This document shows positions 1-11,291 of a stretch of DNA of 64,000 bases, piece after piece. Source of the stretch: Telmatactis stephensoni (Eukaryota > Cnidaria > Anthozoa > Actiniaria > Isophelliidae); the NCBI GenBank assembly GCA_029948255.1, contig JALIZF010001793.1, positions 536,001 to 600,000 of the forward strand, in the 5' to 3' direction. The number at the start of each line of letters is the position of its first letter. The first letter of the stretch is position 1. Below the pieces are notes generated by a model. The model had not been told where the DNA came from, did no database searches, and saw only the letters and a list, made by a program, of their open reading frames with translations. Made by a program: the position numbers and the translations under genes.

Positions 1-290
1 GTTATGAATATAATATAATCAATCAAGAAAAATGTGCCTAACTTAAATAGATGATGAATTTTCATGGTGACTAGTCCCTTATAAATATGTATTATAATAT
101 AATTATTTAATCAAAAAATACACCTAACTTATAAATAAATAATGTAATTTTTATGGCAAGTAGACTTGTGACTAGTCCCTATAAACATGTATTCCAAAAA
201 ATGCACCTACTTAAAAATAATGGTATCTTTATGGCTATTATATAGACTTGTGACTTGTCCCTATAAATACATACCTATTTCAAAAAATGT
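1..290. repeat. Degenerate AT-rich tandem repeat, about three units
   Basis: A unit of roughly 80-95 bases recurs about three times. Each unit carries the phrase actagtccctataaata followed by an AT-rich stretch and a variant of aaaaatgcacctaactta. The units differ by many substitutions and small gaps, so the array is old. It probably lies in the first visible intron of MED17 or just upstream of that gene. No coding potential is seen. Confidence 0.6.
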
Positions 291-553
291 TATCGCAGTA
301 AGTCCACAGTTTACACTCCAAGACTGCAAAGGAATTTGGTAGTTTTCTCATAATTAACGTAATCATAGCATGTTTTGGCTGTATAAAACATTAATACAAA
401 AGGCTTAATTGCTCATCATAGTGCTTAAAATGCTCACCAAGGAAACATCACACAAGGAAAGACAATAGTGAATAGATTAATCAAAAGAAAAACTGCCAAA
501 TCCTTTGCGCTCTTGGAGTGTACAGTTTGGACTATTGCGACAATGTTTTTTGG
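281..553. repeat. MITE-like element with about 65-base terminal inverted repeats
   Basis: The left end (from caaaaaatgttatcgcag) and the right end (to caatgttttttgg) are imperfect reverse complements over about 65 bases, including the shared piece acactccaaga and its complement. The centre is AT-rich and non-coding. The structure fits a non-autonomous DNA transposon. No clear target-site duplication was identified. Confidence 0.65.
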
Positions 554-1104
554 ATTACATGTATATAATAGGTGTATATAATAGTTTTCAATTAAGGTGA
601 CAGTGCCTAACTCATAGATAATAGGTATATGATTACAGGTACATTTTAGTGGTATATCCTCACATCTTGTTTCACATGGGAATTAGAAACATTAACTTTA
701 TCAGTCAAATCATCTTTGATGTTGTTGCTATGTTATTTATCTTTCCAATTATCAGCAAATGTTTTAATATCTGTTCTCAATTGCCTTGGATAACAAACAT
801 ATTAATCATAAAAACATCTTGTTGGAAATTATAAAGACAGAGTAAATTAATGAGAGTAAGTTTCCTGAATGTTTATATGCTTACAAGATGTGATGTGGAA
901 CATAAGACCCTGGTAGTAACCAGGGCTTTCAGTGAATGCATGTTTAGGAAGTGAGAGTTCAATATGGCTTACACTTTTTTGGGCTTTTCCTAAAAAAGTG
1001 TCTTACAGTACTTGCTCTTTTAGCAAGGTGATAATATGATAACTAATGAGACACATAAAACAATATTATAAAATATTTGAGATATAATGCACACACTGAT
1101 TGGC

Positions 1105-1345
1105 TGGCTTCCATGTTTATATCAGAGGACAGAGACATGGCTTGCTCAAAAAACGTCGAAAATATTTTATAAAAGCAATATAAAATGATCGCCTATGTCT
1201 CTGTACTGTGATATAAACACAGTGGAAGATGTAGAGCACTCGAAAAGCAAGAGAAACACTCGGCTATGCCTCGTGTTCCTAAGCTTGCTTTTCTCTTGCT
1301 CTACATCTTCCATCGTGTTTATATCATAGTACAGAGACATGCATG
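1105..1345. repeat. Fold-back element with a third partial arm
   Basis: Bases 1196-1240 (tgtctctgtactgtgatat onwards) pair with 1297-1339, giving a long hairpin around a purine-rich then pyrimidine-rich centre. A further partial copy of the right arm lies at about 1108-1140 (ccatgtttatatcag, then acagagacatg). This suggests a MITE with a nested or partly duplicated arm, inside the first visible intron of MED17. Confidence 0.65.
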
Positions 1346-1503
1346 CGCATTTTATATTCCTTAATTAAAGCACTGTTACTAAAACCTTGTCTCACAAACA
1401 AAGTCATGTTTCCTCAAATACTTCCCTCATTGTGAAGATACAGTTTTAAATTATTAGATCCTGCACTAAAGATTTTATTGGATGTGTATTTTACCTTTTT
1501 CAG

Positions 1504-4500
1504 TCAGTTGTCTATGTCAGAGCAGCTAACAAAGCTCGCACACAAGATAGACTTCCTCTCTGATGATAAAAACCAGAAAAGTCCAGAAGATGTTACAGAA
1601 GAAGATGAAAAGGCGTTAGTGACATTTCAGCCTTCATTGTGGCCATGGGACTCAGTAAGGACCAAGTTAAGGTACTGCAAAATATATCTTTTCAGTTTTT
1701 TTAATCTACTGTGAAAGCTGACTGTTTTTGTATTACTATGAAAATTCACAGTTATGGCACAGTACAATACTCCAGTTTTGAGTTCTGGGTCACTCAGTGT
1801 TAACCTCAATTCCATGTGAGCTACAATGTATTCAAGAATTAGAACAAAAACCCATGTGGAATTCTAAAGTATTAATTGCTGTGTTTATTCATGTACATTC
1901 TTGACCTTTCCACGGGCTGTTACTAAAGTTCTAAAGAATACATTACACACAATAATGGAGGCTAACACTGGGCAAAAAAGGAAACTCAAAATGGGAGGAA
2001 TATATTTGAATGTTTTTGTAGATATCATTGATAGCACTGTCAAAGTTACAATACAGCACACTCCATTTCTCACTCTCAAAATCTGCTCTAATTTTGATTG
2101 CCAGTTAAACACTGTAAATGATTCCTTCGCAGCATTTCCTCCACTTATTAAGTGATATTTTTTGTGTCTCTCAATTAAATTTTTTCTTCACTAAATACAA
2201 GGCTTTTTTTTCAGAAATGCTTTGACAGAAGTTTGTGTCTTGTCTGATATTCTGAATGTCGTACAAGAGAAAAAATACATGGTTCTTGACCCTGTTACCC
2301 AAAGTCAAGCAGCACCTAAACCTACTGTACAACTCCTAGCTAAAAGAAAGGTATAGTAACATTGAATGAACATATCTATACTCATTTTCTGAGTTAGAAT
2401 AAACAAACACCATCAGGACCAGTTCTTATTGTCTAACTTATCAAAGCCTCTACCATTAGATAAAGAATTTGATAGATAAATAGAAAAGGGCAATGTGGCT
2501 AGGACCAGAAGTGCTCCTTAGAGAGGTACATATGTATGCATTGGTCAACAATATTCTCTTGGACACCCTCCTACCTCTTTTTAGAAGCTTGGTATTTGGA
2601 CCTTGATGACAAATCAAGGAACGATCGAATCCAAATTCCAGACGTTTATAGAACTCTTGTAAATTCTTACAAATCTCACGCGCGCTAATTGTTACCGTTA
2701 TAATCGTGCGTGCAAACGTTTTTGTCACACTGAAGAAGGTCCACATTTGGGCCGAAACGTCTGTAAAACTTTTCATCAAAATAACGAAGCTAGAGACAAC
2801 CAAATAAATTATCATGAATAATCCTAGCTGCAAATTCAAAATATTTCAAGATACCCTCCTACCCATTTTCAATGTTAAAAAATGCCACATTGCTCTGGCT
2901 TGGATTGTGGTCTGTCTGTTTCAGAGAGTTCATCTTCTAAATCCTACTTCTTTCTATTACAGAACCTAAGCAGAGAGTTCATCTTCTAAATCCTACTTCT
3001 TTCTATTACAGAACTTAAGCAGTGCTGCAGACATCATACTTCAAGGAACCAAGCGTATGGAAACTGCTGTGCAAGAGAGAGTAGACCAGCAACTTAGGCA
3101 GGGACAAAAGCTAGAAGATTTTCATTCAGAACTGATTGGTCTTCGACAGAGATGGAAACTGAAGAAAACAGGCAGCAGTATAATGGGAGACTTGACATAT
3201 CGATCAGGTTGGTTATTTGAGAGATTTGACATGTTGGTCAGGTTAGTTATGTAAAACAAGGATGGTGTAGAAGACTTCAAAAGTGGTGAGAACAAACATG
3301 AACACCACAAGACAAAGTCAAGTGGCATGACTGTTGTTCTCACCACCTAATGACATATATTAGGGCATATGAGACCAAATATAATCCCCCTTACATATGA
3401 TGTACCTTACATAAGATGTACTTTACATAAGATGTACCTTACATATGTTGTACCTTACATATGATGTACTTTATATATGATGTACCTTACATAAGATGTA
3501 CTTTACATAAGATGTACCTTACATATGGTGTACCTTACATATGATGTACTTTACATAAGATGTACTTTACATATGATGTACTTTATATATGATGTACCTT
3601 ACATAAGATGTACCTAACATAAGATGCAAACATTTCTGTATAAATGGTACTTTGAGTCTAAGGCTTGCCTCAACAAAGAACAGCTCAAAACACTGTTCCT
3701 CAATAAGGTGTGTCTTAGACTAAAAGTATTGTTTATACAGAGAGGTTTTCGCTCGTATAAATGGCCCTATTCTGTGTATCTTTTAATCCTGGTACACATG
3801 ACGACATAAAGGCCAGTACACAGGAGGGAGTTTGCTCCCGCAACATGCTCCCACGAAATGCTCACTCATGTGTACCAACGATTTCACTTAAAAAATGTTT
3901 TTTGTTGTGCAACAAAAGTTTTGCTCCCTGATCATGCTCCCTGATATTAAACTGGTTATATATGAGTGAGCAAGCTCCAGGAGCAAATTAGTATATGCAA
4001 CAAGCTCCAGCAGCATGCTCCCTTGTGTGTACTGGTTGCACAAAATGACTCAGGAATGCATGTTTTCTCTTATTTTAGCTGGATCTCAGTTTTGGAATCC
4101 TGGTCTATTTGAGGTAACCAAAGCAACCCAAACAGATGATGACGAAAGTCCATCTAAAGGTGTAAATGACTCAAGTCTACTTGATGTTAATGTCGGCAGT
4201 GATCTTGAGGGTGTGGCGTCTGTTGTAGTCAGTATTCGTGAAACTGGTGCTAACAGAGAGTCAGGCAAAGGTAAAAACATGGATTTGCTGATTTTTGTGT
4301 TGATACTAATTCAAATAAATTCAATTTTAAACTTTTTTGTGAATTGTTAAGGTCATTCAAGAGTCCTAGCAAGAGTTCAGGATCTTAGTAATGCCCCTGT
4401 TTGGCAGAGAAAGCTACAATCTGCCCAGGAAAATATATTTTGTAAAGAATTGTTTACCCAGGTATGAAACATTAATTTTATTCACTACAAATTAATGTAA

Positions 4501-6100
4501 CATGTCCTTGTCCATTGGTAATACTCCATATGCCTGTGATAAACCCTAGCCTGTGATAATCTCTAGCCTGTGATAAACCCTAGCCTGTGATAAACTGTAA
4601 CATTTTAAGGTATTGTTTTTTGTATGTCAGTTATCTCAAGAGGCCTACAACAGCAGAGGACCTATAACAAACCTAGTAATGGGCAATGAAATAAGAACTG
4701 AGGTGAGAAATGTTTTGATGGCTGTCTTTGCTATTGCATTTCATTTGAAATTAGTTAAAACTCCACTACAGGCACCTCTTGGCCATTGTAACAAGGTGGC
4801 TATTGCAGAGAGGTGATTATGAATTCTGTCACTGCAGAGGTTTGCTTCAGAAAGGTGATCATGGTAGAGAAGTTGTCAATTATAGAGAAGTGAACATGCA
4901 TTGTAGATGGGAAGACATTGTAGAGAGGTAGTCATTGTAGAGAGGTGGTCATTGTACAGAGGTGGTCATTGTACAGAGGTGGTCATTGTAGAGAGGTGAC
5001 CATTGTACAGAGGTGGTCATTGTACAGAGGTGTGAACAATTTTATTGACAAATCCTTGTTTGGTTTAATAAAAGGTTTTTCCAGGAGTTGATCTGTGTAT
5101 CACATATTCTCATGAAAAAGGAAGAAGTGAGGAAATGACAGCTGACAAAAAGGTACAAATAACAGGGTGATTGTACACAATTAGGGATTTAGAAAAAGAT
5201 ATATGCAGTAAAAACCATCATCTGAAAGACCAAATTTAAGTTGCACAGAGTTGACAGTGCTATCTGCTATCTTCAGGAGGGAGTGCACTGTCTTCAGGAG
5301 GGGCCATCATATGAGTTGGAAACTGCCGAGGGGACATTTTGGAAAAATTAATATTGAGGAAAAAGGAATCACGGCCGTCTCAGGAGGGGGTGCGCACCGC
5401 CTGCACCCCTCCCTTAAATCCACCCCTGATCTGTTTAATAAATCATTGTCCAGTTGATAAATCTTTTTGGACAATGTCATCATTTGTTGTTGTTGTTATT
5501 GTTGCTGCTGCTGCTGCTACTACTACTACTACTGTTGTTGCTGTTGCTGTTGTTGTTGTTTTCACTAAATTAGAATTTTGGTAACACTATCTACTCTTCA
5601 TGCAATGAGCTTGATCAAATAAAATGTGAAGAAATGAAATGAAATACAAGACTTCACAAATGATGTTTTTTTACTTGTAGGATTTGCATGACCAACCAGT
5701 AGCAAAGTCCATCAACACACTTGAATATGCATTGCACTCTCTTTTGAGAAGACGGCATAGGCAGAATCAAAGTGTTGTCCTTCCTCATCCAGTTACGGCT
5801 CGTCAAATTCCAGGATCAAACAAAAGACTTAGAATTGCTGGACCTGGTGCACTAAGGGCAGATGAGGTTGCATCTTCCTTAGAAAGGTGTGTAAATCAAA
5901 ACACTGTGTGTTGACAAGTGCTGACAAGCAGACATCAAACATACACTGGGAGGAAGCACAATAGAATGAATGGATGAATGAAAAATGAAGGAATCAATGT
6001 AGGAAGGAAAGAGGGACATGAGGGAATTATTATTTATGTTTTTATTCAAATCTTCCTTTCTTCCTTTCTTCCTTTCTTCCTTTCTTCCTTTCTTCCTTTC

Positions 6101-6145
<45 letters not shown>

Positions 6146-8110
6146 TTCTTTACTTATTTCTTTCTTTCTTTATTTTGTAGAGAAACGATTTTAGATAAAA
6201 TAATCAAAGTCTCCAAACATGAAATACTGCGGAAAAGGTAACTCATTTATTATTTCATGATTTTATAAAGTGAGCTCATGGGGCCCCGTGTGCTGTGTGG
6301 GCTCTGTGAATACTGTGTGGCTCTGTGGATAGTCCATTACTATGGATCTGGCAATCCTCGTTATGCTAGCTTGAAAGCTAATGTCTTGCTGTCATTGTTG
6401 TCCTTCCCTCCCCTCTTGAATGGTCTAAAGGTGAGTATGCCAGGTGGTGGACTGTGGTCGGGTACCATGGTTACTGCCTTGCTGCCAGGGACAGCGCATC
6501 CCTAATAGCAGCATGTAGGCACCTCGTCCAACTTCATCAAACTTGATGAGTTTAACTGCATTTAAACCCCCCTTAAGGCAGAGACCTCTCCAAGATGGAC
6601 ACTTCTTGATGGTCCTAATGGTGTTTGTATGTTTCAGAGGGAGTTCACTGTTTGCTTAAAGTGATGTAACAAATTACAAACCTTCTTTTATTGCTAGGGT
6701 GATGGAGTTAATTGACAGTTTGACATCACAGCTGACTGATCCTTGTATACTGTGCCACTGGAGTACTGTAACATCAGAAACAACTACATCAGCAGTTGTT
6801 CATATTTTTTCACCAGAAATTCAAGATGTAGGAAAGTAAGTCAATAAACAGAGCACAGGAAGCCCAAGCTCTGTGGCAGTGGGTTTGTTACAAAGAAATG
6901 TAAATAACGGGGAAAAACAGCAGCAAAAAAGGCTAAAAGTCAACGATGTCAGCTGAAATTGTTGTTGAGGAAGAAAATGACACAAACAACACTTCAGGGA
7001 GATCTTGAGGTTTTTAATTCAAAATTGATTTAGAGGACAAGGAACATTATTTTACACATACATTTTTTCATAAGGAACACACTACCACATTACCATTACG
7101 CACATACGAGGATAAACTTGTAAAAAGATTTGATTTGATTTGATTTGATACAGAAGCAGACAAAATACTAGTGAACTATTTATTAACTGAAGAATCAAGA
7201 TGCCCTTTGACTGGCTGTGTGCACCATGATTTAATGCTTATATTGTGCATCTTAACATTTGTAATTAGATTGTGCATGCACATTACTATTATTTTTATTT
7301 GTAGGATTTCATTTCGTCTCCAAGTGGGTGTCAAAGACGTCAATGTGATTTGTTCGAATGGTTCAACAGTGACGTTTACTAGTCATATACAGGATTTGAA
7401 GGACTTTTTCTTAACACAGGTTGGTTTATAAAAGAAATCCCATCCCATATCACGAATTCTGGAAATACATTCCATATATTTCATGTGTCTTCTCTCTTCC
7501 AAAAAATAAATCTAGCTCACTGACGTCGTTTGTCTTGTCCATTAGACTGATTCCATAAGTTGATCTGTTCGCTCCTCATTGGGCTTCCTGTGGTGTTCGC
7601 TCACTACCCAGTGCCAAACAAGGAAAACTACTTATACATTCTATGTCTTGTATTTACGGTAGGACTTTGATTTACCTTCAGGTTGCACAGCATCGAATAC
7701 TCGTAGCCTACTCCATCGCAATGAGTCTTGGCTGGCAAGTGCTCCACATGAAACGTCACCTCCCTACAGGGGAAACAGAGGACCAAGGTCACGTGGCAGG
7801 ATTAGTAGTGACGTCATCAGACGCAGATAGGTATGACGTCATAATTTTGAACACTTCTCGTTTCTTCTTGTTTGCTAATATTCTTCATTCAAATTTCAGA
7901 ACGATTGCAGTTCGCACGGGACCAACCAGTGGTGTTAGTGTGTCTATTAAACAACCTCATAGATGCACTAACTCGTTACCAGACTGTTTGTCCGACAAGA
8001 AATGGGGTCTTGTAGGGGGGAGCTTCAAAGAGGTGGCTTGGGACGACGTTCCAGGAAGAACTTTTGTACAGCGGATTTTTCTTTTACTAGGTGTCGAAGC
8101 AACGCATTAA
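1504..8110 (+). CDS. MED17: Mediator of RNA polymerase II transcription subunit 17 (5' partial)
   Basis: MED17 is a core head-module subunit of Mediator, linking activators to RNA polymerase II in the nucleus. Thirteen exons: 1504-1671, 2215-2350, 3012-3207, 4079-4270, 4352-4461, 4631-4702, 5075-5152, 5681-5886, 6181-6237, 6698-6835, 7305-7419, 7682-7830, 7900-8110. All phases join and give about 608 aa. Recognisable stretches are FQPSLWPWDSVR near the start, LRQRWKLKKTGSSIMGDL, GSDLEGVASVVVSI, SLGWQVLHMKRHL and FKEVAWDDVPGRTFV near the end. Vertebrate MED17 is about 650 aa, so roughly the first 35 residues are missing. Their exon was not found between 1 and 1500 and may lie left of the window. 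The first visible exon could start at 1504 or 1508 because two AG acceptors are adjacent. Exon 7 uses an AAAG acceptor at 5071-5074, chosen because it restores frame and adds VFPGVDLC. Family identity is very secure; single boundaries less so. Confidence 0.93.
2718..2770 (+). other. Hammerhead-ribozyme-like core in a retroelement remnant
   Basis: Within a MED17 intron the sequence reads CTGAAGA (2730-2736), then ggtcc (2738-2742) and gggcc (2749-2753), which can pair, then GAAAC and GTC (2754-2761). The flanks gttttt..aca (2719-2729) and tgtaaaac (2762-2769) can form an outer stem with a small internal loop. This matches the type I hammerhead order known from Penelope-like retroelements. One extra A separates the core from stem II, so self-cleavage is uncertain. 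Diverged retroelement sequence appears to extend to both sides, about 2480-2850. Confidence 0.4.
2922..3019 (+). repeat. Exact 49-base tandem duplication spanning a splice acceptor
   Basis: Bases 2922-2970 and 2971-3019 are the same 49-base unit with a single C/T difference in the last few bases. Each unit holds a pyrimidine-rich tract, tctattacag and the first bases of MED17 exon 3. Both copies therefore offer a plausible 3' splice site, ending at 2962 and 3011. Only the downstream site leads into the open reading frame. Confidence 0.93.
3283..3347. repeat. Short hairpin repeat
   Basis: The ends gtggtgagaac and gttctcaccac pair around a centre with caagacaaagtcaagtggca. A related hairpin occurs near 47547-47600 in DUF229 copy B. 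It is probably the remains of a MITE family. Confidence 0.5.
3388..3626. repeat. Minisatellite of about 15-base units
   Basis: About sixteen repeats of gatgtacyttacata(t/a) fill this part of MED17 intron 3. The units vary mainly at the C/T after gtac and the A/T before the next gatg. It is non-coding and may be length-polymorphic. Confidence 0.9.
3811..4034. repeat. MITE with inverted ends
   Basis: The left end ccagtacacaggaggga and the right end tcccttgtgtgtactgg are reverse complements with two mismatches. The interior repeats gctccc/ggagc motifs that also fold on themselves. The element ends only about 44 bases before the acceptor of MED17 exon 4 at 4078, so it forms much of the sequence where a branch point would lie. 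Confidence 0.75.
4885..5030. repeat. Minisatellite of about 19-base units
   Basis: Repeated units of the form cattgtacagaggtggt, with the variant cattgtagagaggt, form an imperfect tandem array in MED17 intron 6, just upstream of exon 7. Confidence 0.85.
5479..5562. repeat. Trinucleotide microsatellites (GTT, CTG, CTA)
   Basis: Runs of gtt, gctgct and actact units adjoin one another in MED17 intron 7. The apparent reading frames through them are repeat artefacts. Confidence 0.85.
6052..6176. repeat. TTCC and TC microsatellite forming the polypyrimidine tract of MED17 exon 9
   Basis: About seven cttcctttctt units are followed by some eighteen TC dinucleotides and then ttctttacttatttctttc, reaching to within a few bases of the TAG acceptor at 6178-6180. 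The microsatellite therefore doubles as an extended polypyrimidine tract for the very small exon 6181-6237 (57 bases). Confidence 0.85.
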
Positions 8111-8150
8111 TTAGCATAAATTGTAACAAATTTAGTAGTGAGGAATTGAC

Positions 8151-8156
8151 AATAAA
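8151..8156 (+). promoter_or_regulatory. Putative polyadenylation signal of MED17
   Basis: A canonical AATAAA lies 41 bases after the MED17 stop codon, followed by sequence with GT-rich character. It would give a very short 3' UTR. This is a motif match only. Confidence 0.5.
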
Positions 8157-8847
8157 AGTACGCGTTTGTATCAGAATGGTGACTAGTGCAACATTTCCCA
8201 TCATGCATTGTAATTGAAAATCCCGTTCGTGCGCATAGGAAGTTTAAGGACGAGACATTTTTTGTCAACACGGACGTCACGCTTACGTTTATGATCGCGT
8301 GCGCGCCGTCGTAGATGAGGTTCCCGTTCTAAACTGCTTCAAACTTTTACTCATTTTGGTGTGTTCTTTTCAATTATTATATTTTTGTTTTTGTTGGATT
8401 AAAATGTAAAATGTCACGGTAATGTCACGCGACACCTGCCAGCCGCCCATTGTTGTTGTTGTTATGCAAGAGATACCAACAAATTTCGATTTTTAAAAAT
8501 TCACATCTCCTTGATTTTTAAACTTACATCCTTCAAACTTCACAGTTTACACGTATAAGATTACAGAAAACGTCTTGGTAACTGTCATATTCGGATTCAG
8601 CATAAAAACATTTGTTTAGAATAGTTATGTCACCGACTTCTACCCTAAAATGCCTTCTGCACTTTTTGCGATGAGAGAAAATGTAAAGAACGATGAACAA
8701 TTAAACATAAGAGTGGCACGAGGCGTAGCGCGACTCTAATTTGTTGGGACCACAGTAATTGGCGTTGCTGTTGTGGCTTCCCTGCCTTGTAATGTATTAT
8801 ATGTCATTGTATTGTTTTTTGTTGGCGAAGTTAATAAATTCAATTAA

Positions 8848-9291
8848 GAGGGGATTTTTTTCAAGTTCGAGCAGTGAACGACAAAAACTCCTGAGTTGAA
8901 GAATAGCTGTTGTACAAAACTAAAATCATTTCTTTCAGAAAGTTTAAGTTGTTTGTAAGTAGTTTTGGCCGATGAAAGTTGAATCAAAGTGTTAATCCAA
9001 AACGAAAATTTGAATCGAAAATGAGGTTTAGGCCTTCATTTGCTCATTTTCTGTATGTTTTCATTATATTCAGCTTGAAAAAGCTTAATCCCAACACAAC
9101 ATCAAGAAAAAGTCTTGTACAATTCAACAATTCGTTTTAAACAGGTATTTTATCTTGGTACATCAGTTTTTAGCCGGTAGAAAAAGGATTTGAGTGTTAA
9201 TCCAGAACGAAAATTTGGATTAAAACTCGCACGAAGGTCTAGATTTTGGCGCTTTTCGCCATTATTGCTCGTCATTGAAAAAAATCTCCTC
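8848..9291. mobile_element. TTAA-flanked non-autonomous element (piggyBac-like), copy 1
   Basis: A 444-base element is bounded on each side by TTAA (8844-8847 and 9292-9295). Its ends gaggggatttttttcaa and ttgaaaaaaatctcctc are inverted repeats. Within it, the diverged motif gtgttaatccaRaacgaaaa occurs twice. There is no transposase. A second copy in opposite orientation is at 25873-26314, also between TTAA sites. Precise TTAA flanks are the hallmark of piggyBac-type insertion; the family link is inference from that. Confidence 0.85.
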
Positions 9292-10647
9292 TTAAATTAA
9301 ATTAAGAGTTCTTTATATATTATATTTTCTCAAGTGCGTCTATAACGCATAGATTTTTCAGCCAATCAGAGCGCGCGTTATTAAAAGCGAACGATTTGAA
9401 AAAGACGACGAATTAAGATAGTGCGCGCGCAGTGCAGCCCATGGGCAAATAGTTCATAGCTTTCTGGCCAATCAGAGCGCGCGTAAGATTGTAGCTATGT
9501 AATCTCCACCAATAGCACTAATTGATAGCTTACATTATTGTGAAGATAATGTAATTCTCTAGCAACCTCAAAGTTTGGTGTCAATTGCGCCACAATAAAA
9601 CAATAGCTAATCCAAACACGGACGCTTTTTAAAATTAGAAAGCACTTGAATTACTGGCATGAATTTCTATATTATTATTATCTTCCACAATGACGGACTC
9701 ATTACTATTATTTAAATTCAAAATATTGTAATGTTTTTCGCTCTTGTCCTTTCAACATATACCTATGACGAACAATGTTACTTAGATCCTTAGTTTAGAC
9801 GTGACAATTAACTAGTTTTAGGGCTGGTCTAAACCATCCTCCTCAAAGCGAACGACTTAATTTGTTTTCAGCCATCCCAAAACTGGCTGTTTACGTCAGT
9901 CCCACGTCAACTGCCAGATTTGCCACAGCACGAATCAAGAACACTGTATTATTACCTCATGGGATTCATATTTACTAAATGGCAACTAGTTCTCTAGCAA
10001 CCGCGAGTCACTGTGCGGTTTTCAGTCATATAATAGAAATTTAATGCTTCTGTCTTAAGTACGTTAGGGGAAAGTTTTAACAACGGGACCTTGGAGCTAG
10101 AAATCAGGTATTTTTATAAGTCAATCGAAAACTAAGTGGGAAGCCTTTTTCATGTACTTTTGAGATATATATCAGTGTAATGCTGAAAAGGTGACACAAA
10201 AGAATTGAACAAGAAAAAAGAAATAGCAAACTTTCTTTTTCCACACCAATCCGCATAAATTTGAAGTTCGACATTGAACGGCGAGAAAAATGAAATATGA
10301 AAATCCATTTTCAAATTCATGCGAATTAATGTGGACCTTTTTAATTGGGATAAAATTAACCTTGGCATTTCAAAGATCGTTTCACTTTGCTTCACTTTTT
10401 TTGGTTCTCTCACGATGTTTTATTCATACTTTTATATACATTTTTTACATCAAATTAAGAAAAGGTCGATCTTTTGTGTTCTTGTTGTATTTTCTCATAT
10501 CTTTCTCATTTCTTTACGCAAGCTAAAAATTAAGTAGGCAAATACTCTCACCTAATCTGGTTCGCAATTAACACAGTTTATCTAATTAAGCCAGATTTAA
10601 ATTAAAACCTTTTTATAGCATAACACACTTATTCAGGGCACGCGGGG

Positions 10648-10751
10648 AATTTTGCCGACACGGTACCAGCAATTATTATCGCACGAACAGAAAATTTGCC
10701 AAATTTTCTGTTCATGCAATGGTGATCGCTGGTACCGTGCCGTCAAAATTC
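10648..10751. repeat. Long hairpin
   Basis: The arm gaattttgccgacacggtac pairs with gtaccgtgccgtcaaaattc, and the arms meet near the centre at aaatttggc/gccaaattt around 10694-10700. Nearly the whole 104 bases are palindromic, with a few mismatches. It is probably a small MITE. Confidence 0.75.
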
Positions 10752-10832
10752 GATGGTTGCTTTGGCTAGTCTGATAGGGGGTCCGGTCCGGCCCACTTGC
10801 CAAGATTTAGGGGTTCCGTGCTGTAAATTATA

Positions 10833-11180
10833 ACAAATTGAAGATGGTTTTGAGTTGTCTGTCCTCTTATTGACACACTCTTGACATCAAATATTTTTCA
10901 AAACTTATAAGTGGGAATCACTCACTGCAAAGGTTTAAACATTTTATGCCGGCGTCAAGGTGTGGCAATAAGAGGACAGACAACTAAAAACCATCTTCAA
11001 TTATTATTTTTTTCAACAGTTATTTGAGATAAAAGTTAAAAAATCCTTTTTAAACGGGGTAAGAGAATCGAACAATTAAGCGCGCGCGCCGAAACGCGTC
11101 AGCAGTGCGTCTGTCACACTCTAATCAATTCCAATCAGATTGCGAGATTAATATCAAGTGTTGTAAAAAAGGTTATCGCG
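10833..11180. mobile_element. Inverted-repeat element, family 1, copy 1
   Basis: The arms attgaagatggttttgagtt and aactaaaaaccatcttcaat enclose a second inverted pair, cctcttattgacacactc and its complement. The 3' part contains gcgcgcgccgaaacgcgtca and ends near tgttgtaaaaaaggtta. A close copy is at 13234-13585, in copy A intron 2. Confidence 0.8.
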
Positions 11181-11291
11181 TGAATCGGGCTTAAATGTCA
11201 GTGCATTTCAGCTCGGTTTCTGATTCGTAGGCAATTTAAACCATTTCCAAGGAAATTCAGTTGGTCTCACCTCCTCCTCCTACGCAAAAAG

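Larger units (their letters stand above)
8157..11291. other. Intergenic region between MED17 and DUF229 copy A
   Basis: No gene was found here. It holds a TTAA-flanked element (8848-9291), stretches with the MITE phrase ccaatcagagcgcgcgt (about 9360 and 9468), a perfect-looking hairpin (10648-10751) and an inverted-repeat element (10833-11180). Open frames at 10150-10540 are AT-rich, overlap on both strands and lack family resemblance, so they are not called as genes. The promoter of copy A must lie in the last few hundred bases. Confidence 0.7.

Noticed and set aside
3388..3626. Regular short repeats resembling a CRISPR array
   Set aside because: The units are contiguous 15-base repeats with no spacers; this is a eukaryotic minisatellite.
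5085..5152. MED17 exon 7 starting at the stronger-looking ccag acceptor (5083-5084)
   Set aside because: That start breaks phase and hits a stop; the AAAG acceptor at 5073-5074 keeps frame and adds residues matching the family.
10150..10540. Overlapping hydrophobic ORFs upstream of DUF229 copy A
   Set aside because: AT-rich, overlapping on both strands, no family resemblance and no splice context.
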